A stretch of DNA of 64,000 nucleotides from the NCBI RefSeq assembly GCF_900166655.1, contig NZ_FVZB01000007.1, positions 806,001-870,000 on the forward strand. The letters run 5' to 3'. Of this stretch, positions 7,816 to 17,600 are shown one piece after another; within the stretch, counting starts at the first letter, position 1, and each line of letters begins with the position of its first letter. The DNA is from Halobacillus hunanensis. Its GTDB lineage: Bacteria > Bacillota > Bacilli > Bacillales > Halobacillaceae. The translations under genes were made by a program, and so were the position numbers. Below the pieces are notes generated by a model. The model searched no databases. It had not been told where the DNA came from and saw only the letters and a list, made by a program, of their open reading frames with translations.

Positions 7816-9283
7816 ACGTCCCTATAAACAGAAATCACCGGAAAAGGTCAAAGAGGAGATCCATCGACTGACAGAGGGGATGGAAAAAAGTATTACTAAT
7901 CATTTTCATTCACCTGAACAAATGAAAGAATATCTAGACTTTATGGGGAAGTTCCATCGGTATTCTCCACGTAATACGGCACTGATTGATACACAGTTTC
8001 CAGGAGCTGAAGCTGTAGGTTCCTACGCCTTCTGGAAAGACAAAGGGTTTTCCGTAAACAAAGGAGAGAAAAGTCTAAAGGTTCTCGTGCCTAATCGTTT
8101 AGGCCAGCAGTTTCAAGATGAAGAAGGCGAATGGAAACCTTTGAAATATGCGACAAAAACAGAAAAGCAGCAAGTCAAAGACGGTCAACTCGATCAACGA
8201 GATGGCCGTCTTGTTTATTCTACCGGGAGTGTGTTTGACGTTTCCCAGACAACGGCAACTCAAAAAGATCTTCCTCAAATCTTTCCTAATAAATGGATCG
8301 ATGGAGAGGTTGAAAACTACAGTCAGCTTCGACAAGGAATGGAAGCTATAGCCGATAAAAACAATATTCAAATTGTAGAGCCTTATGAAGAGTTAGGGGC
8401 AGCTAAAGGCGTAAGTTACACGGGAAGAGGGGAAGTCGCTCTTAATCCGCGTAACTCGGAGCGACAAGACACAAAGACTCTGTTACATGAATTAACTCAT
8501 GCCAAGCTTCATACAAAGGATAACTTGAATGACTACACGAAACCTGAGAAAGAATTTCAGGCGGAAATGACAGCTTATACCGTTGCCTCTTATTTCAATA
8601 TTGATACCAGTGACTACTCATTAGATTATCTGCATCACTGGACCAAAGATCATGAATTCAAAGGCCATGAAAAACTATTACAAGAAGTGCAGTCAACAGC
8701 TAAAGAATTTATTACAACCATTGAAGAATCTATGGGCCAAGAAAAAGAGGGGGAGAAAAATATGAGTGTTAAAGAACAGAAACTTGAAATGGAAGAGGAG
8801 AAACAGGAAAGAGAGATATTACCTTCAGAAAAGCTTCGGGAAATGTACAGAAGCCAAGTGAGTAAGGATGAGAAGGATAGCGGGCCTTTTGTTAAAGAAG
8901 AAAAGGGCGAAGAGGAATATTCCCATCAAGATTTCAAAGATGCTTATAAGAAGGAGCTTATGAACTTTATTGAACCAACAGTCGGAAAAGAATTGGATAA
9001 AGAAGAAAATACTGACCGACAAGAACGTTTAAATCAGATGCGTGCTTTTCAAGAGACTCATAGTAAAGAAGAGGTGTATCAACTAAAAAAGGAATCTCTT
9101 CAAGAATTGAAAGAACTTCCATTAACGGATCGTGGTGAGCAACGACTATCGCAAATTGAAAGTAAGTTGGACCGAGAATTCAATGAAGAAAAAGATAAAG
9201 AAAATACCACTTCGGAACTAAAGAATGGAAAGGGTAATAAGGAGACTTTACAGCAAAAAGAAAAAGTAGAGGTTGAACGATAG
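7802..9283 (+). CDS. ArdC-like antirestriction protein with zinc-metallopeptidase-like domain
   Basis: The N-terminal 130 residues match the ArdC single-strand-DNA-binding domain (FHRYSPRNTALIDTQFPGAEAVGSYAFWKDKGF... with the KGEKSLKVL signature), which coats or protects incoming DNA from host restriction. A zincin-like domain follows with HELTHAKLH near residue 228. The last 200 residues are charged and helical without a known domain. I chose ATG 7802 (MAKTKRPYK) over the open frame at 7784 because GAGGGAG lies at the right spacing. It makes biological sense in an element that must pass host restriction barriers, and a type I system lies close by. Confidence 0.8.
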   Translation: MAKTKRPYKQKSPEKVKEEIHRLTEGMEKSITNHFHSPEQMKEYLDFMGKFHRYSPRNTALIDTQFPGAEAVGSYAFWKDKGFSVNKGEKSLKVLVPNRLGQQFQDEEGEWKPLKYATKTEKQQVKDGQLDQRDGRLVYSTGSVFDVSQTTATQKDLPQIFPNKWIDGEVENYSQLRQGMEAIADKNNIQIVEPYEELGAAKGVSYTGRGEVALNPRNSERQDTKTLLHELTHAKLHTKDNLNDYTKPEKEFQAEMTAYTVASYFNIDTSDYSLDYLHHWTKDHEFKGHEKLLQEVQSTAKEFITTIEESMGQEKEGEKNMSVKEQKLEMEEEKQEREILPSEKLREMYRSQVSKDEKDSGPFVKEEKGEEEYSHQDFKDAYKKELMNFIEPTVGKELDKEENTDRQERLNQMRAFQETHSKEEVYQLKKESLQELKELPLTDRGEQRLSQIESKLDREFNEEKDKENTTSELKNGKGNKETLQQKEKVEVER

Positions 9284-9311
9284 GCAGGGAGTTTTCTCCC
9301 TGTCTTTTTTT
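9284..9311 (+). terminator. Rho-independent terminator after the ArdC-like gene
   Basis: CAGGGA at 9285-9290 pairs with TCCCTG at 9297-9302 across a six-base loop, followed by a run of Ts. It separates the ArdC-like gene from the Toprim gene. Confidence 0.8.
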
Positions 9312-9342
9312 ATATCCAATTTTAGAGAGGAGGAAGTGCTGC

Positions 9343-10248
9343 ATGGCCAAACATGTAAGCGCGGACCAAGTGGAGGTTGCTCGTAATGTGGATCTGGTAG
9401 ACTATCTTGAGCGTAAAGGAGAACCACTGAAGAGAGAAGGGAGGTACTATCGACACCAAGTACATGACAGTTTAGTAATTAAAGATCAAATGTATGCCTG
9501 GAACTCCAGAGACGAAAAAGGTGCTGGAGTCATTAACTTTGCCAAAATGTTTTATGGTATGAGTTTTCCGGAAGCTGTCCTTGATCTGAATGCCCAAGGT
9601 TATAAAGTTAAAGACAATTGCCAAGAGCAAAAGTTTAAGGAGCCTTATCAATATCCTTCTCATTATGAAGTGAACGATAGGACAAAGGCTAAGTATTACC
9701 TTACGAATGAACGGAAGATTCATCCTAAGATTGTGGATTGGCTTGAAAGTAAAGACTTAATCTCGCAGGACAAGCTCGGAAATGTGGTCTTTAAGTGGAA
9801 GCAACAGGGAGAGGTTGTTGGAGCAGACCGCCAAGGAACAACACCAATGAAAGATGGTCGCATGTTTAAAGGCATTGATAAGAATAGCCATGGCTCGGCT
9901 GGATTTTCGGTGGATATTGGCAAACCTAATTCCATTTACCTTTTTGAAAGCCCGATTGATGCGCTCTCTTACTGGAGTATTAAAAAAGGAAAGTTGCAAG
10001 ATACTCGTTTGGTGTCTATGTCAGGCCTTAAGCGACAGACAATGATTGATGAAATCAAGCGGATGGGGAAGGAAGGTTTTAAGGTGAATCACATCACTTT
10101 TTGTACCGATAATGATAAAGCAGGGAGGGAGTTTGCTAAAAAGTATCAACGACTAATGAGTAAAGAAGTAACTAAAATTGACTTACCTACAAATAAAGAC
10201 TGGAATAGAGAAATTAAGAAAGAAAATGAGTTGGTAATAGAACGGTAA
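9343..10248 (+). CDS. DUF3991 and Toprim domain protein (primase-like)
   Basis: The N-terminal half (VARNVDLVDYLERKGEPL, then WNSRDEKGAGVINFAKMF) is the zinc-finger-derived/DUF3991 arrangement found in mobile-element primases. The C-terminal half is a Toprim fold: the glutamate motif IYLFESPIDALSYWS near residue 199 and the FCTDNDKAGREFA motif near residue 255. Toprim proteins of this type are thought to act in plasmid or element DNA synthesis after transfer. The gene has its own strong GAGAGGAGG site after a terminator and is the last gene before the attachment-like tRNA fragment. Confidence 0.82.
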   Translation: MAKHVSADQVEVARNVDLVDYLERKGEPLKREGRYYRHQVHDSLVIKDQMYAWNSRDEKGAGVINFAKMFYGMSFPEAVLDLNAQGYKVKDNCQEQKFKEPYQYPSHYEVNDRTKAKYYLTNERKIHPKIVDWLESKDLISQDKLGNVVFKWKQQGEVVGADRQGTTPMKDGRMFKGIDKNSHGSAGFSVDIGKPNSIYLFESPIDALSYWSIKKGKLQDTRLVSMSGLKRQTMIDEIKRMGKEGFKVNHITFCTDNDKAGREFAKKYQRLMSKEVTKIDLPTNKDWNREIKKENELVIER

Positions 10249-10320
10249 AGTGAATAACCGAAAGAAAGATAATGGTTGAAATTTTATGTTTATTAGAATT
10301 ATAGTTTATATGTAAGTGAT

Positions 10321-10377
10321 ACGACTCAAAATCGTGTTCCTCACGGAGTGTCGGTTCGAACCCGACCACCGGTACTA
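10321..10377 (+). repeat. 3' fragment of tRNA-Leu(CAA), attachment-site copy A
   Basis: The 57 bases contain the anticodon stem-loop (CTCAAAA loop, anticodon CAA), the variable arm, the T arm (GTCGG-TTCGAAC-CCGAC) and the 3' acceptor strand of a tRNA-Leu. The 5' half of the tRNA is absent, so no functional tRNA is made here. ICEBs1 integrates in the 3' end of a tRNA-Leu gene, and such partial copies mark element boundaries. A second copy of identical length lies at 28708-28764 with seven differences. Confidence 0.85.
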
Positions 10378-10393
10378 AAGTTCTTGAATTAAA

Positions 10394-10425
10394 GGGCTTT
10401 CTCAATGCGTTGAGGGAGCTTTTTT
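10394..10425 (+). terminator. Terminator following tRNA-Leu fragment A
   Basis: GCTTTCTCAA pairs with TTGAGGGAGC around a TGCG loop (10396-10419) and is followed by six Ts. It probably travelled with the tRNA 3' end. Confidence 0.75.
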
Positions 10426-10499
10426 GCACCTACTTCACACGATTTACCCTCCCAAAGTCGTATGTTCCAACCCGTATGGATTCCAAAGAGGAATAAAAC

Positions 10500-11214
10500 A
10501 TGAGAAGGAACTTACAATTGTCCTCGAAAGAACTTGCTACACTCCACAATGATTTTCCACTTATTCAAAGTAGCTTTCAAGATTCACTTGAATTATTCAA
10601 TTGAAAAATTTAAGATATAACCTTGATCGTGAAAATGAATTTGAAAGGTTCTCAAAATTAATGAATGCTATTGAATAAATATTGGGAGTCAAGTGGTGAC
10701 TATCCTCTTTTTTTATGGAACAAAATTAGACATTAGGGTACAATTTACTAAAGGAAGATTTTGGAGGCTGTATATTGAATTTAAAAAAGAAATTGATTCC
10801 TTTATTGGAGCATTGAAGGAGTCAATATATCTATTCTATTACAAAGTGAACATAAATTGCTTCAGAACGACAAGAAGACTTTACTTTTTAGTCTGCTTGA
10901 AACAATGGCAAAAAGCGTTTTTGGAGAAATGTATCCTTCCAAAGCCACAGCGTTTTGAAATATTCATACTTAGATTTTGTGAATGGAATCATGCTGAAAG
11001 AGTTAGCTTACAACAATTAGCCTTACTATTGGAAATGGACGAATCCAAGATAATGGTTAGATTAAGAGAAGAAGTTTTCAAAGAACTTGATGCTCTTTCT
11101 GTTTCTTCTCCCTTACCATTTAGCCATGATTACAAAATCGAACAGGTAAGAGCATTAATGCCAAAAGTTCAGGCCTTGAAGAATACCCGTATTATATTCA
11201 TTTCACACGGTTGA
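10500..11214 (+). pseudogene. Decayed gene remnants
   Basis: Short pieces of plausible protein sequence appear in changing frames. One reads MRRNLQLSSKELATLHNDF from 10500 and stops at 10604; a different frame then reads QLKNLRYNLDRENEFERF to about 10678. Near 10830-10950 the frame LLQNDKKTLLFSLLETMAK looks more protein-like than the long open frame over it (10693-11214), whose C-terminal part (VSLQQLALLLEMDESKIM) may itself be a fragment. I could not assign a family. The stretch between 10426 and 10499 holds nothing I can name. Confidence 0.5.
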
Positions 11215-11576
11215 ATCAGTATTTGGAAGTTGTTTATGAAGTCTTCAAGCGTAAAATAACCCATCTAGTCATAGTTGGGGGTTATTTTACGCTTGCTTTA
11301 AATACAAAGAATAGTTTTATCGTAGTTCAACGTTGTCATGTTGATTCGTTTAAGGCCTCACTCGTTCATCCAAGCGAAGTATCAAAACCAGCAATACTTA
11401 ATAACGTAGCAAGTGTCATTGTTGCAAACCAACATCCAAGTGGTGATATAACACCATCCCTGGAAGATATTAACGTTTTAAAGATATTAGTCGAAGCTGG
11501 AAAGCTATTAGGTATCGAAGTGCTAGTTCACTTAGTAGTAAGTAATAATAACAATTTTTACTAGCCTGAAAGAAAG
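11211..11576 (+). pseudogene. radC: RadC/JAB-domain protein remnant
   Basis: The sequence from about 11310 reads KNSFIVVQRCHVDSFKASLV..., then VANQHPSGDITPSLED, the RadC/MPN signature, with the first metal-binding histidine of HxHPSG replaced by asparagine. After NNNNF the frame breaks in a run of five Ts near 11555-11560; removing one T restores the family ending TSLKERGHI before a stop. The N-terminal part is also abnormal and contains a perfect inverted repeat. The gene is therefore not expected to be functional. Confidence 0.75.
11246..11295. repeat. Perfect 17-bp inverted repeat inside the radC remnant
   Basis: CAAGCGTAAAATAACCC at 11246-11262 is exactly complementary to 11279-11295, with a 16-base spacer. 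It is not followed by a T run, so a simple terminator reading is unlikely. It may be a scar or a small mobile repeat. Confidence 0.75.
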
Positions 11577-11779
11577 AGGTCATATTTAAAGGGAGAAACC
11601 ACTCCCTTTTTTCTTTAAGCTACTACATGTAATCGCTATTAAGTGAAAATGATGAGGTGTTCCATGATAGAATATTAATATAGGGAGAAAGTATGGAGTT
11701 AAGAATATTAAATATAAGAAAGTTAAAGAATAATTAGAATGTTAGAATATTAGAATGAAATTTGTAGGGAGAGTTTTCG

Positions 11780-13468
11780 TTGAATCAGAAACTAAATGAC
11801 TTAAAGAAAAACTTATGGGAAGTAGCCGATGAATTACGTGCAAATTCTGGTTTAAAAGCATCAGCATACTCGATTCCTGTATTAGGATTAATATTTTTAA
11901 AGTTTGCAGATGATAAATACGGACAATTCGAAGATGAAATTGTCAAAGAATATGAAGCATTAAAAGGTGGAAGACGTGAAAAGAAAATAGAAGAAATTGC
12001 AATTGAAAAATGTGGGTTTTATTTACCAGAACAGTCACGATACTCCTATTTACTTAATCTAAGTGAAGAAGAGAATGTTGCTAATAAAATAAAAGAAGCG
12101 ATGGAAGGTATAGAGAAGTTTTCGCCCGAATTTGTTGGCGTATTACCAAAAGATAATTATCATGATTTAAATACCGATGATAATAATAAAATTTTAAATA
12201 GGTTATTAAGAAACTTTAATGATATCCCGACAGATTTTGAAAATGATATTTTTGGAGAAGTGTATGAATACTTTTTAGGAAATTTTGCATTAGCTGAAGG
12301 ACAAGGTGGCGGAGAGTTCTATACTCCAAGAACGGTTGTACGTTATATGGTTGAAGTATTGCAACCATCAGAAGGTAAAGTTTTAGATCCAGCTTGTGGC
12401 TCAGGAGGAATGTTTGTTCAAACAGCACATTACGCACAAGCTCACAAAGTTAGAAATGGCGGACAACCTTTAAATTTAAGAGCTTACGGTGTCGAAAGAA
12501 CTGGTGAGACAGTTAAATTAGCTAAAATGAACTTATTTCTAAATAATATACGTGGTGAAATAACAGAGGCAAACTCCTATTATGCTGACCCGTATAATTC
12601 TTTTGGGAATTTTGATTATGTATTGGCAAATCCACCTTTTAATGTAGATAATGTGGAATTAGACTTGGTGAAGAATCAGAATAGGTTCAATACTTATGGT
12701 GTACCACAAACAAAAGGAAAAAAGCCTAAAGTACCAAATGCAAACTATTTATGGATTAACCAATTTGCGACTGCTTTAAATGAAAAGGGAAAAGCAGCAC
12801 TCGTTATGGCAAACTCGGCTTCAGACGCAGGGCATAGCGAAAAAGAAATCCGTAAAGCATTAATAGAAGATGGTAGTGTTTCGCAAATGGTTGCACTTCC
12901 ATCCAATATGTTCAGTACAGTTACATTACCAGCAACACTATGGTTCTTTGATAGGCAAAAGAAAAAGAAAGATGAAATTCTATTTATAGATGCTCGAAAT
13001 ATTTTTACTCAAATCGATCGTGCTTTAAGAGAATTTTCGGATGAACAAATAAAAAACTTAGCAATAATTAATCGCTTATATGAAGAAGATAGCGAAAGTT
13101 TTTACGCTCTTATTAAAGAGTATGAGGAAAGTAGAGATAGTGCAACATCAGATGAAGAGAAAAAGTACTTCCAAAAACAGATTGATTGGTTATTAGAACG
13201 ATTTCCAGATGGTAAATACCAAGATGTAATTGGCTTATGTAAGGTAGCGACACTTGATGGTGAAGATGGCATTATCGATCAAGATTATTCATTAAACCCT
13301 GGAAGATATGTAGGTGTTGTTATAGAAGATGACGGTATGACGGCAGAGCAATTTAAAGATAATTTAGCCGATTTAAATGATGAGTTGAAAAAATTAAATG
13401 AAGAAGCAAGAGGATTAGAAGTACAAATTGAAAAGAACTTAGATAGTTTGGTGATTGAATATGAGTAA
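11780..13468 (+). CDS. hsdM: Type I restriction-modification system, DNA methyltransferase subunit
   Basis: HsdM methylates adenine in the recognition sequence and forms the core of both the methylase and the restriction complex. The N-terminal helical domain (LWEVADELRANSGLKASAYS...GLIFLKFADDKY) is typical. The S-adenosylmethionine motif LDPACGSGGMFV is near residue 202 and the catalytic motif LANPPFN near 283. At 562 residues it is full length. The start is TTG at 11780 with an AGGGAGAG site. It overlaps hsdS by eight bases, giving coupled translation. Confidence 0.95.
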   Translation: MNQKLNDLKKNLWEVADELRANSGLKASAYSIPVLGLIFLKFADDKYGQFEDEIVKEYEALKGGRREKKIEEIAIEKCGFYLPEQSRYSYLLNLSEEENVANKIKEAMEGIEKFSPEFVGVLPKDNYHDLNTDDNNKILNRLLRNFNDIPTDFENDIFGEVYEYFLGNFALAEGQGGGEFYTPRTVVRYMVEVLQPSEGKVLDPACGSGGMFVQTAHYAQAHKVRNGGQPLNLRAYGVERTGETVKLAKMNLFLNNIRGEITEANSYYADPYNSFGNFDYVLANPPFNVDNVELDLVKNQNRFNTYGVPQTKGKKPKVPNANYLWINQFATALNEKGKAALVMANSASDAGHSEKEIRKALIEDGSVSQMVALPSNMFSTVTLPATLWFFDRQKKKKDEILFIDARNIFTQIDRALREFSDEQIKNLAIINRLYEEDSESFYALIKEYEESRDSATSDEEKKYFQKQIDWLLERFPDGKYQDVIGLCKVATLDGEDGIIDQDYSLNPGRYVGVVIEDDGMTAEQFKDNLADLNDELKKLNEEARGLEVQIEKNLDSLVIEYE

Positions 13469-14684
13469 GTGGAAAGTGGTTAAGTTAGGAGATGTATGTG
13501 AGTTAATAGCAAGAGGAATTACTCCTAAATATGTAGACTCTGGGATAAAAGTGATAAACCAAAAATGTATAAGAAATTTTAACATAGAATATACAGTTGC
13601 ACGTAACACTGATAAAAATAATAAATATAACAAAGAAAAATTTTTAAAAGAAAACGATATATTAATTAATTCAACCGGGACCGGTACTTTAGGAAGAGTT
13701 GCTTTTTTTAAAGGGAATAAAAAAGAGGTATTAGTAGATAGCCATGTCACTATCGTTAGACCCAATAAGGAAATAATCCCCTCTTTTCTGGCATACTATC
13801 TCCATTTAAATGAAAATGTTTTAGTTGGATTAGGTAGAGGTGCAACTAATCAACAAGAATTAAATAAATCAGATTTAGTTAGGTTGAAAATTCAATTACC
13901 TGATTTGAAAACCCAAGAAAAAATAGGGAATCTACTTTTAAAATATTATGAATCAATAAAAAACAATAATCGTAGGATTGAAATCTTAGAACAAACAGCA
14001 GAAGAAATTTATAAAGAATGGTTTGTGCGAATGAGATTTCCAGGATATAAAAATACGAAATCTGATCAAGGAATACCTGGGGGATGGGAAGTTAAGAAAC
14101 TAGGAAGTTTAATTAATATATCATCTAGTAAAAGAGTCTACTCTTCTGATTATGTAGAATCTGGAGTACCATTCTATCGTTCAAAAGAAGTAATACAATT
14201 ATCGAATGGAGAAACCATTTCAGATATGCTTTACATTTCAAATGAGAAATATAGAAAATTTAAAGAGAAATTTGGTGCACCACAAAAAAATGATATTTTA
14301 TTAACGTCTGTTGGAACGATTGGTGTCCCAATGTTAGTTAGAAATAATAATCCGTTTTATTTTAAAGATGGAAATCTAACATGGATTCAAAGCAGTTCTA
14401 ATGCTAAGTTAGCTAATTATTTATACTATTGGCTAAAGTCAGGCGCAGGTCAGCAACAAATACTATCATCTACGATCGGTACATCTCAAAGTGCTTTAAC
14501 AATTGAAAATTTAAAGAGAGTTAAGGTTATTATTCCTGAGGATACTGTTCTATCAAGGTTTAACCATCTTTTAAGTGATATTATCGAAAGTATAAATAAT
14601 TTTACAACTCAAAATCAAAATTTAATAAGACAAAGAGACTTACTATTACCAAGGCTTATGAACGGTACGATTGAGGTGAAGTAA
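13461..14684 (+). CDS. hsdS: Type I restriction-modification system, specificity subunit
   Basis: HsdS reads the two half-sites of the target. Two target-recognition domains are visible, each opening with a similar phrase: KWKVVKLGDVCEL at the N-terminus and GWEVKKLGSLINIS near residue 213, each ending in the conserved helix (EKIGNLLLKYYESIKNNNRRIEILEQ and a matching C-terminal helix ending LIRQRDLLLPRLMNG). ATG 13461 (MSKWKVV) lies within the end of hsdM. Length (407 residues) is normal. The bound sequence cannot be read from the protein alone. Confidence 0.93.
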   Translation: MSKWKVVKLGDVCELIARGITPKYVDSGIKVINQKCIRNFNIEYTVARNTDKNNKYNKEKFLKENDILINSTGTGTLGRVAFFKGNKKEVLVDSHVTIVRPNKEIIPSFLAYYLHLNENVLVGLGRGATNQQELNKSDLVRLKIQLPDLKTQEKIGNLLLKYYESIKNNNRRIEILEQTAEEIYKEWFVRMRFPGYKNTKSDQGIPGGWEVKKLGSLINISSSKRVYSSDYVESGVPFYRSKEVIQLSNGETISDMLYISNEKYRKFKEKFGAPQKNDILLTSVGTIGVPMLVRNNNPFYFKDGNLTWIQSSSNAKLANYLYYWLKSGAGQQQILSSTIGTSQSALTIENLKRVKVIIPEDTVLSRFNHLLSDIIESINNFTTQNQNLIRQRDLLLPRLMNGTIEVK

Positions 14685-14698
14685 AGGAGGGGAATAGT

Positions 14699-17600
14699 GT
14701 GAGGAAGATAATCACTGAAGATATGATAGAACAAGCTTGTATAAAAGTACTGTCTAAAAATGATTATTACAAATTTATTAATGCAAATATTAGTGCGGAT
14801 AAAGTGTTTGCTTCATTAAATGTTTTAGAACATGAAGATGATGGAACAGGCCGTTCCAACATACAAGAAGTAGTATTACCACAAGTATTCTATGAAAGTT
14901 TGCAAAGATTAAATCCACAAATACCTGACCGCTATTTTAAACAAATTGTAGAGAATTTTAGACTTCCTTTTACAGATAAGGAACTAGAAGTTGTTAACTA
15001 TGAAAGATATAAACAATTAAAAAATGGTATTAATGTAGAGTTCGAAAAAGACGGAAAGAAACAATATGAAACTGTTCGTATTATTGACTTTAACTGTGCA
15101 TCAAAAAATACGTTTACAATTGTTTCTCAAATGTGGATTAAAGGAGAAACCCAACATCGTAGACCAGATTTACTTTTATTCATAAATGGATTACCACTTG
15201 TTTTTATTGAGCTGAAAAATTCAGATGTAAAATTAATAACAGCATACAACAAAAATTTAAAAGATTATTTTCGTGATATCCCTCAATTATTTCACTTTAA
15301 CCAATTATGTGTGCTGTCAAACGCATCTGAAACAAGAGTAGGGAGCTTTACTGCGAACTACAGTCACTTCTTTGAATGGCTACGTTTAACAGAGGACGAT
15401 AAAGTAAATCGACAACAAATTCGTTCAGAAGGCACAAGTATTAAGTATTTGTTAGATGATCTCTTTAAGCATGAAACTTTACTGGATTATGTTGAAAATT
15501 TTATTCTTTTTGAAAATAAACGAACGAAAATTTTAGCTAAAAACCATCAATTCCTTGGTGTTAATAATGGTATTGAATCATTTGAAAATCGTAAAAAGTT
15601 AAATGGTAAACTTGGTGTGTTTTGGCATACACAAGGTAGTGGTAAGTCTTATTCAATGGCAATGTTCATTAATAAAATTAATAGAAAAATGACAGGTAAC
15701 TTCACATTTTTAATGGTTACAGACAGGCAAGACTTGGACGATCAGCTTTACAAAAACTTTTTAAGAACAGAAACTGTAACCGAAGAAGAATCGGCAAACC
15801 CTAAAAATGGTGCAGCCTTGAGAAACGATTTACAAACGAATAAACCTTTTTTATTTACACTGATACAAAAGTTTCGCTATGACAAGGGAAAGAAGTATCC
15901 GATACTATCTGAACGTGATGACATTGTTGTTATTGTAGATGAAGCACACCGTACTCAATACAAATCATTAGCGGAAAATATGAGAACAGCTCTACCAAAT
16001 GCACAATATATAGCTTTTACAGGAACACCCCTGTTAGGAGCGAAAAGACTTACAAATCAATGGTTTGGTGATTATGTAAGTGAATATAACTTTGCACAAT
16101 CAATTGAAGATGGTTCAACTGTTCCTTTATATTACTCAAGAAGAGTTCCTGAAGTATGGTTAACAAATGATTTTCTCGAAGATGATTATCTAGAAATAAT
16201 CGAAAACGAAAACCTGGCCCCTGAAGAAGAAGAAAAATTATCTAACTACTATTCTAAAACCAATGAAGTATTAAAACGTGACGACCGTTTAAATATTGTT
16301 GCAAAAGATATTGTTGAACATTTCCCTAACAGAGGATTTTTAGGGAAAGCGATGGTTATATCAGTAGATAAATTCACTACTGTACGAATGTATGACAAAG
16401 TAAAATATTACTGGAATGAAAAGTTGAAAAAGTTATATCAAGAACGTTCCAGTTCTCCTTCAAAAGAAAAACGGGGACGACTTAATAATCAAATTAAATA
16501 TATGCAACAAGTAGAGATGGCTGTTGTGGTTAGTGAAGATGGCGACGAGGAAGAAAAGTTTAAAAACGAAGGACTAGATTTTAAAAAGCATCGTGAACGG
16601 ATGAATCACATAGATGAAAATGGTCATGACATAGAAGACAATTTTAAAGATCCAAACAATCCTTTATCACTTGTATTTGTTTGTGCCATGTGGTTAACCG
16701 GCTTTGACGCACCAAGTACCTCAACTGTTTATTTAGATAAACCGATGAAGAGTCATACGTTAATGCAAACAATTGCACGGATAAATAGGGTGTTTCCAGG
16801 AAAAAAATCTGGTATAATCGTTGACTACTTAAACTTATTTAAATATATGAAACAAGCTCTTGGTGATTATGCAAATCCTGTTAATGATGACGATATGCCT
16901 GTGAAAAATATTGAGGAACAAATAAAGTTATTAGAAAATGTCATTCAAGAAACGATAGGGTTTTGTAATCAGCTAAATATAAATATAGATGCAATCCTTC
17001 AAAGAAATGAAACGTTTGATCAGATTCACCTCTTTCAAAAATATATAGATATATTGCTTGATAAAGATGAATATCTTGAAGAGTTTAAGATTTATGTGAA
17101 TTTATGTAAGAACATTCATGAAGCTTGTAAACCGGAAATCTTTGAATTTGATTGGAATAATAATTATCTCCCTGTTATTTTTTACTTAGGTGATATGATT
17201 AAAGCTTCTGTGAGAGAAGAAAATATAGAGAGTGCAAAAATAGCACTTGGTAGGACACTTGATTTAAGTGTGCAATCAAGCTATGTTCTAGAAGATATTG
17301 GAGAAAATAAATACGAAATTACAACAATGAAAACATTAAATTTATCAGAAATTAATACCGATGATATTCGCCAAACAATCAAAAGATCGCCATATAAGAA
17401 TATAGAAATTCAAGAATTAAAATTATTCATTGAAGAAAAATTAGAAAAACTTTTAGCAGATAATAAAACTCGTACTAATTTTGTAGAACGATATAAAGAA
17501 TTAATCAATCGTTATAATGCTGGTAACTCGACAAACGAAGATTATTATGAAGATTTAGTCGATTTTGTAGATAATTTAAAACAAGAAGATGAACGCCATG

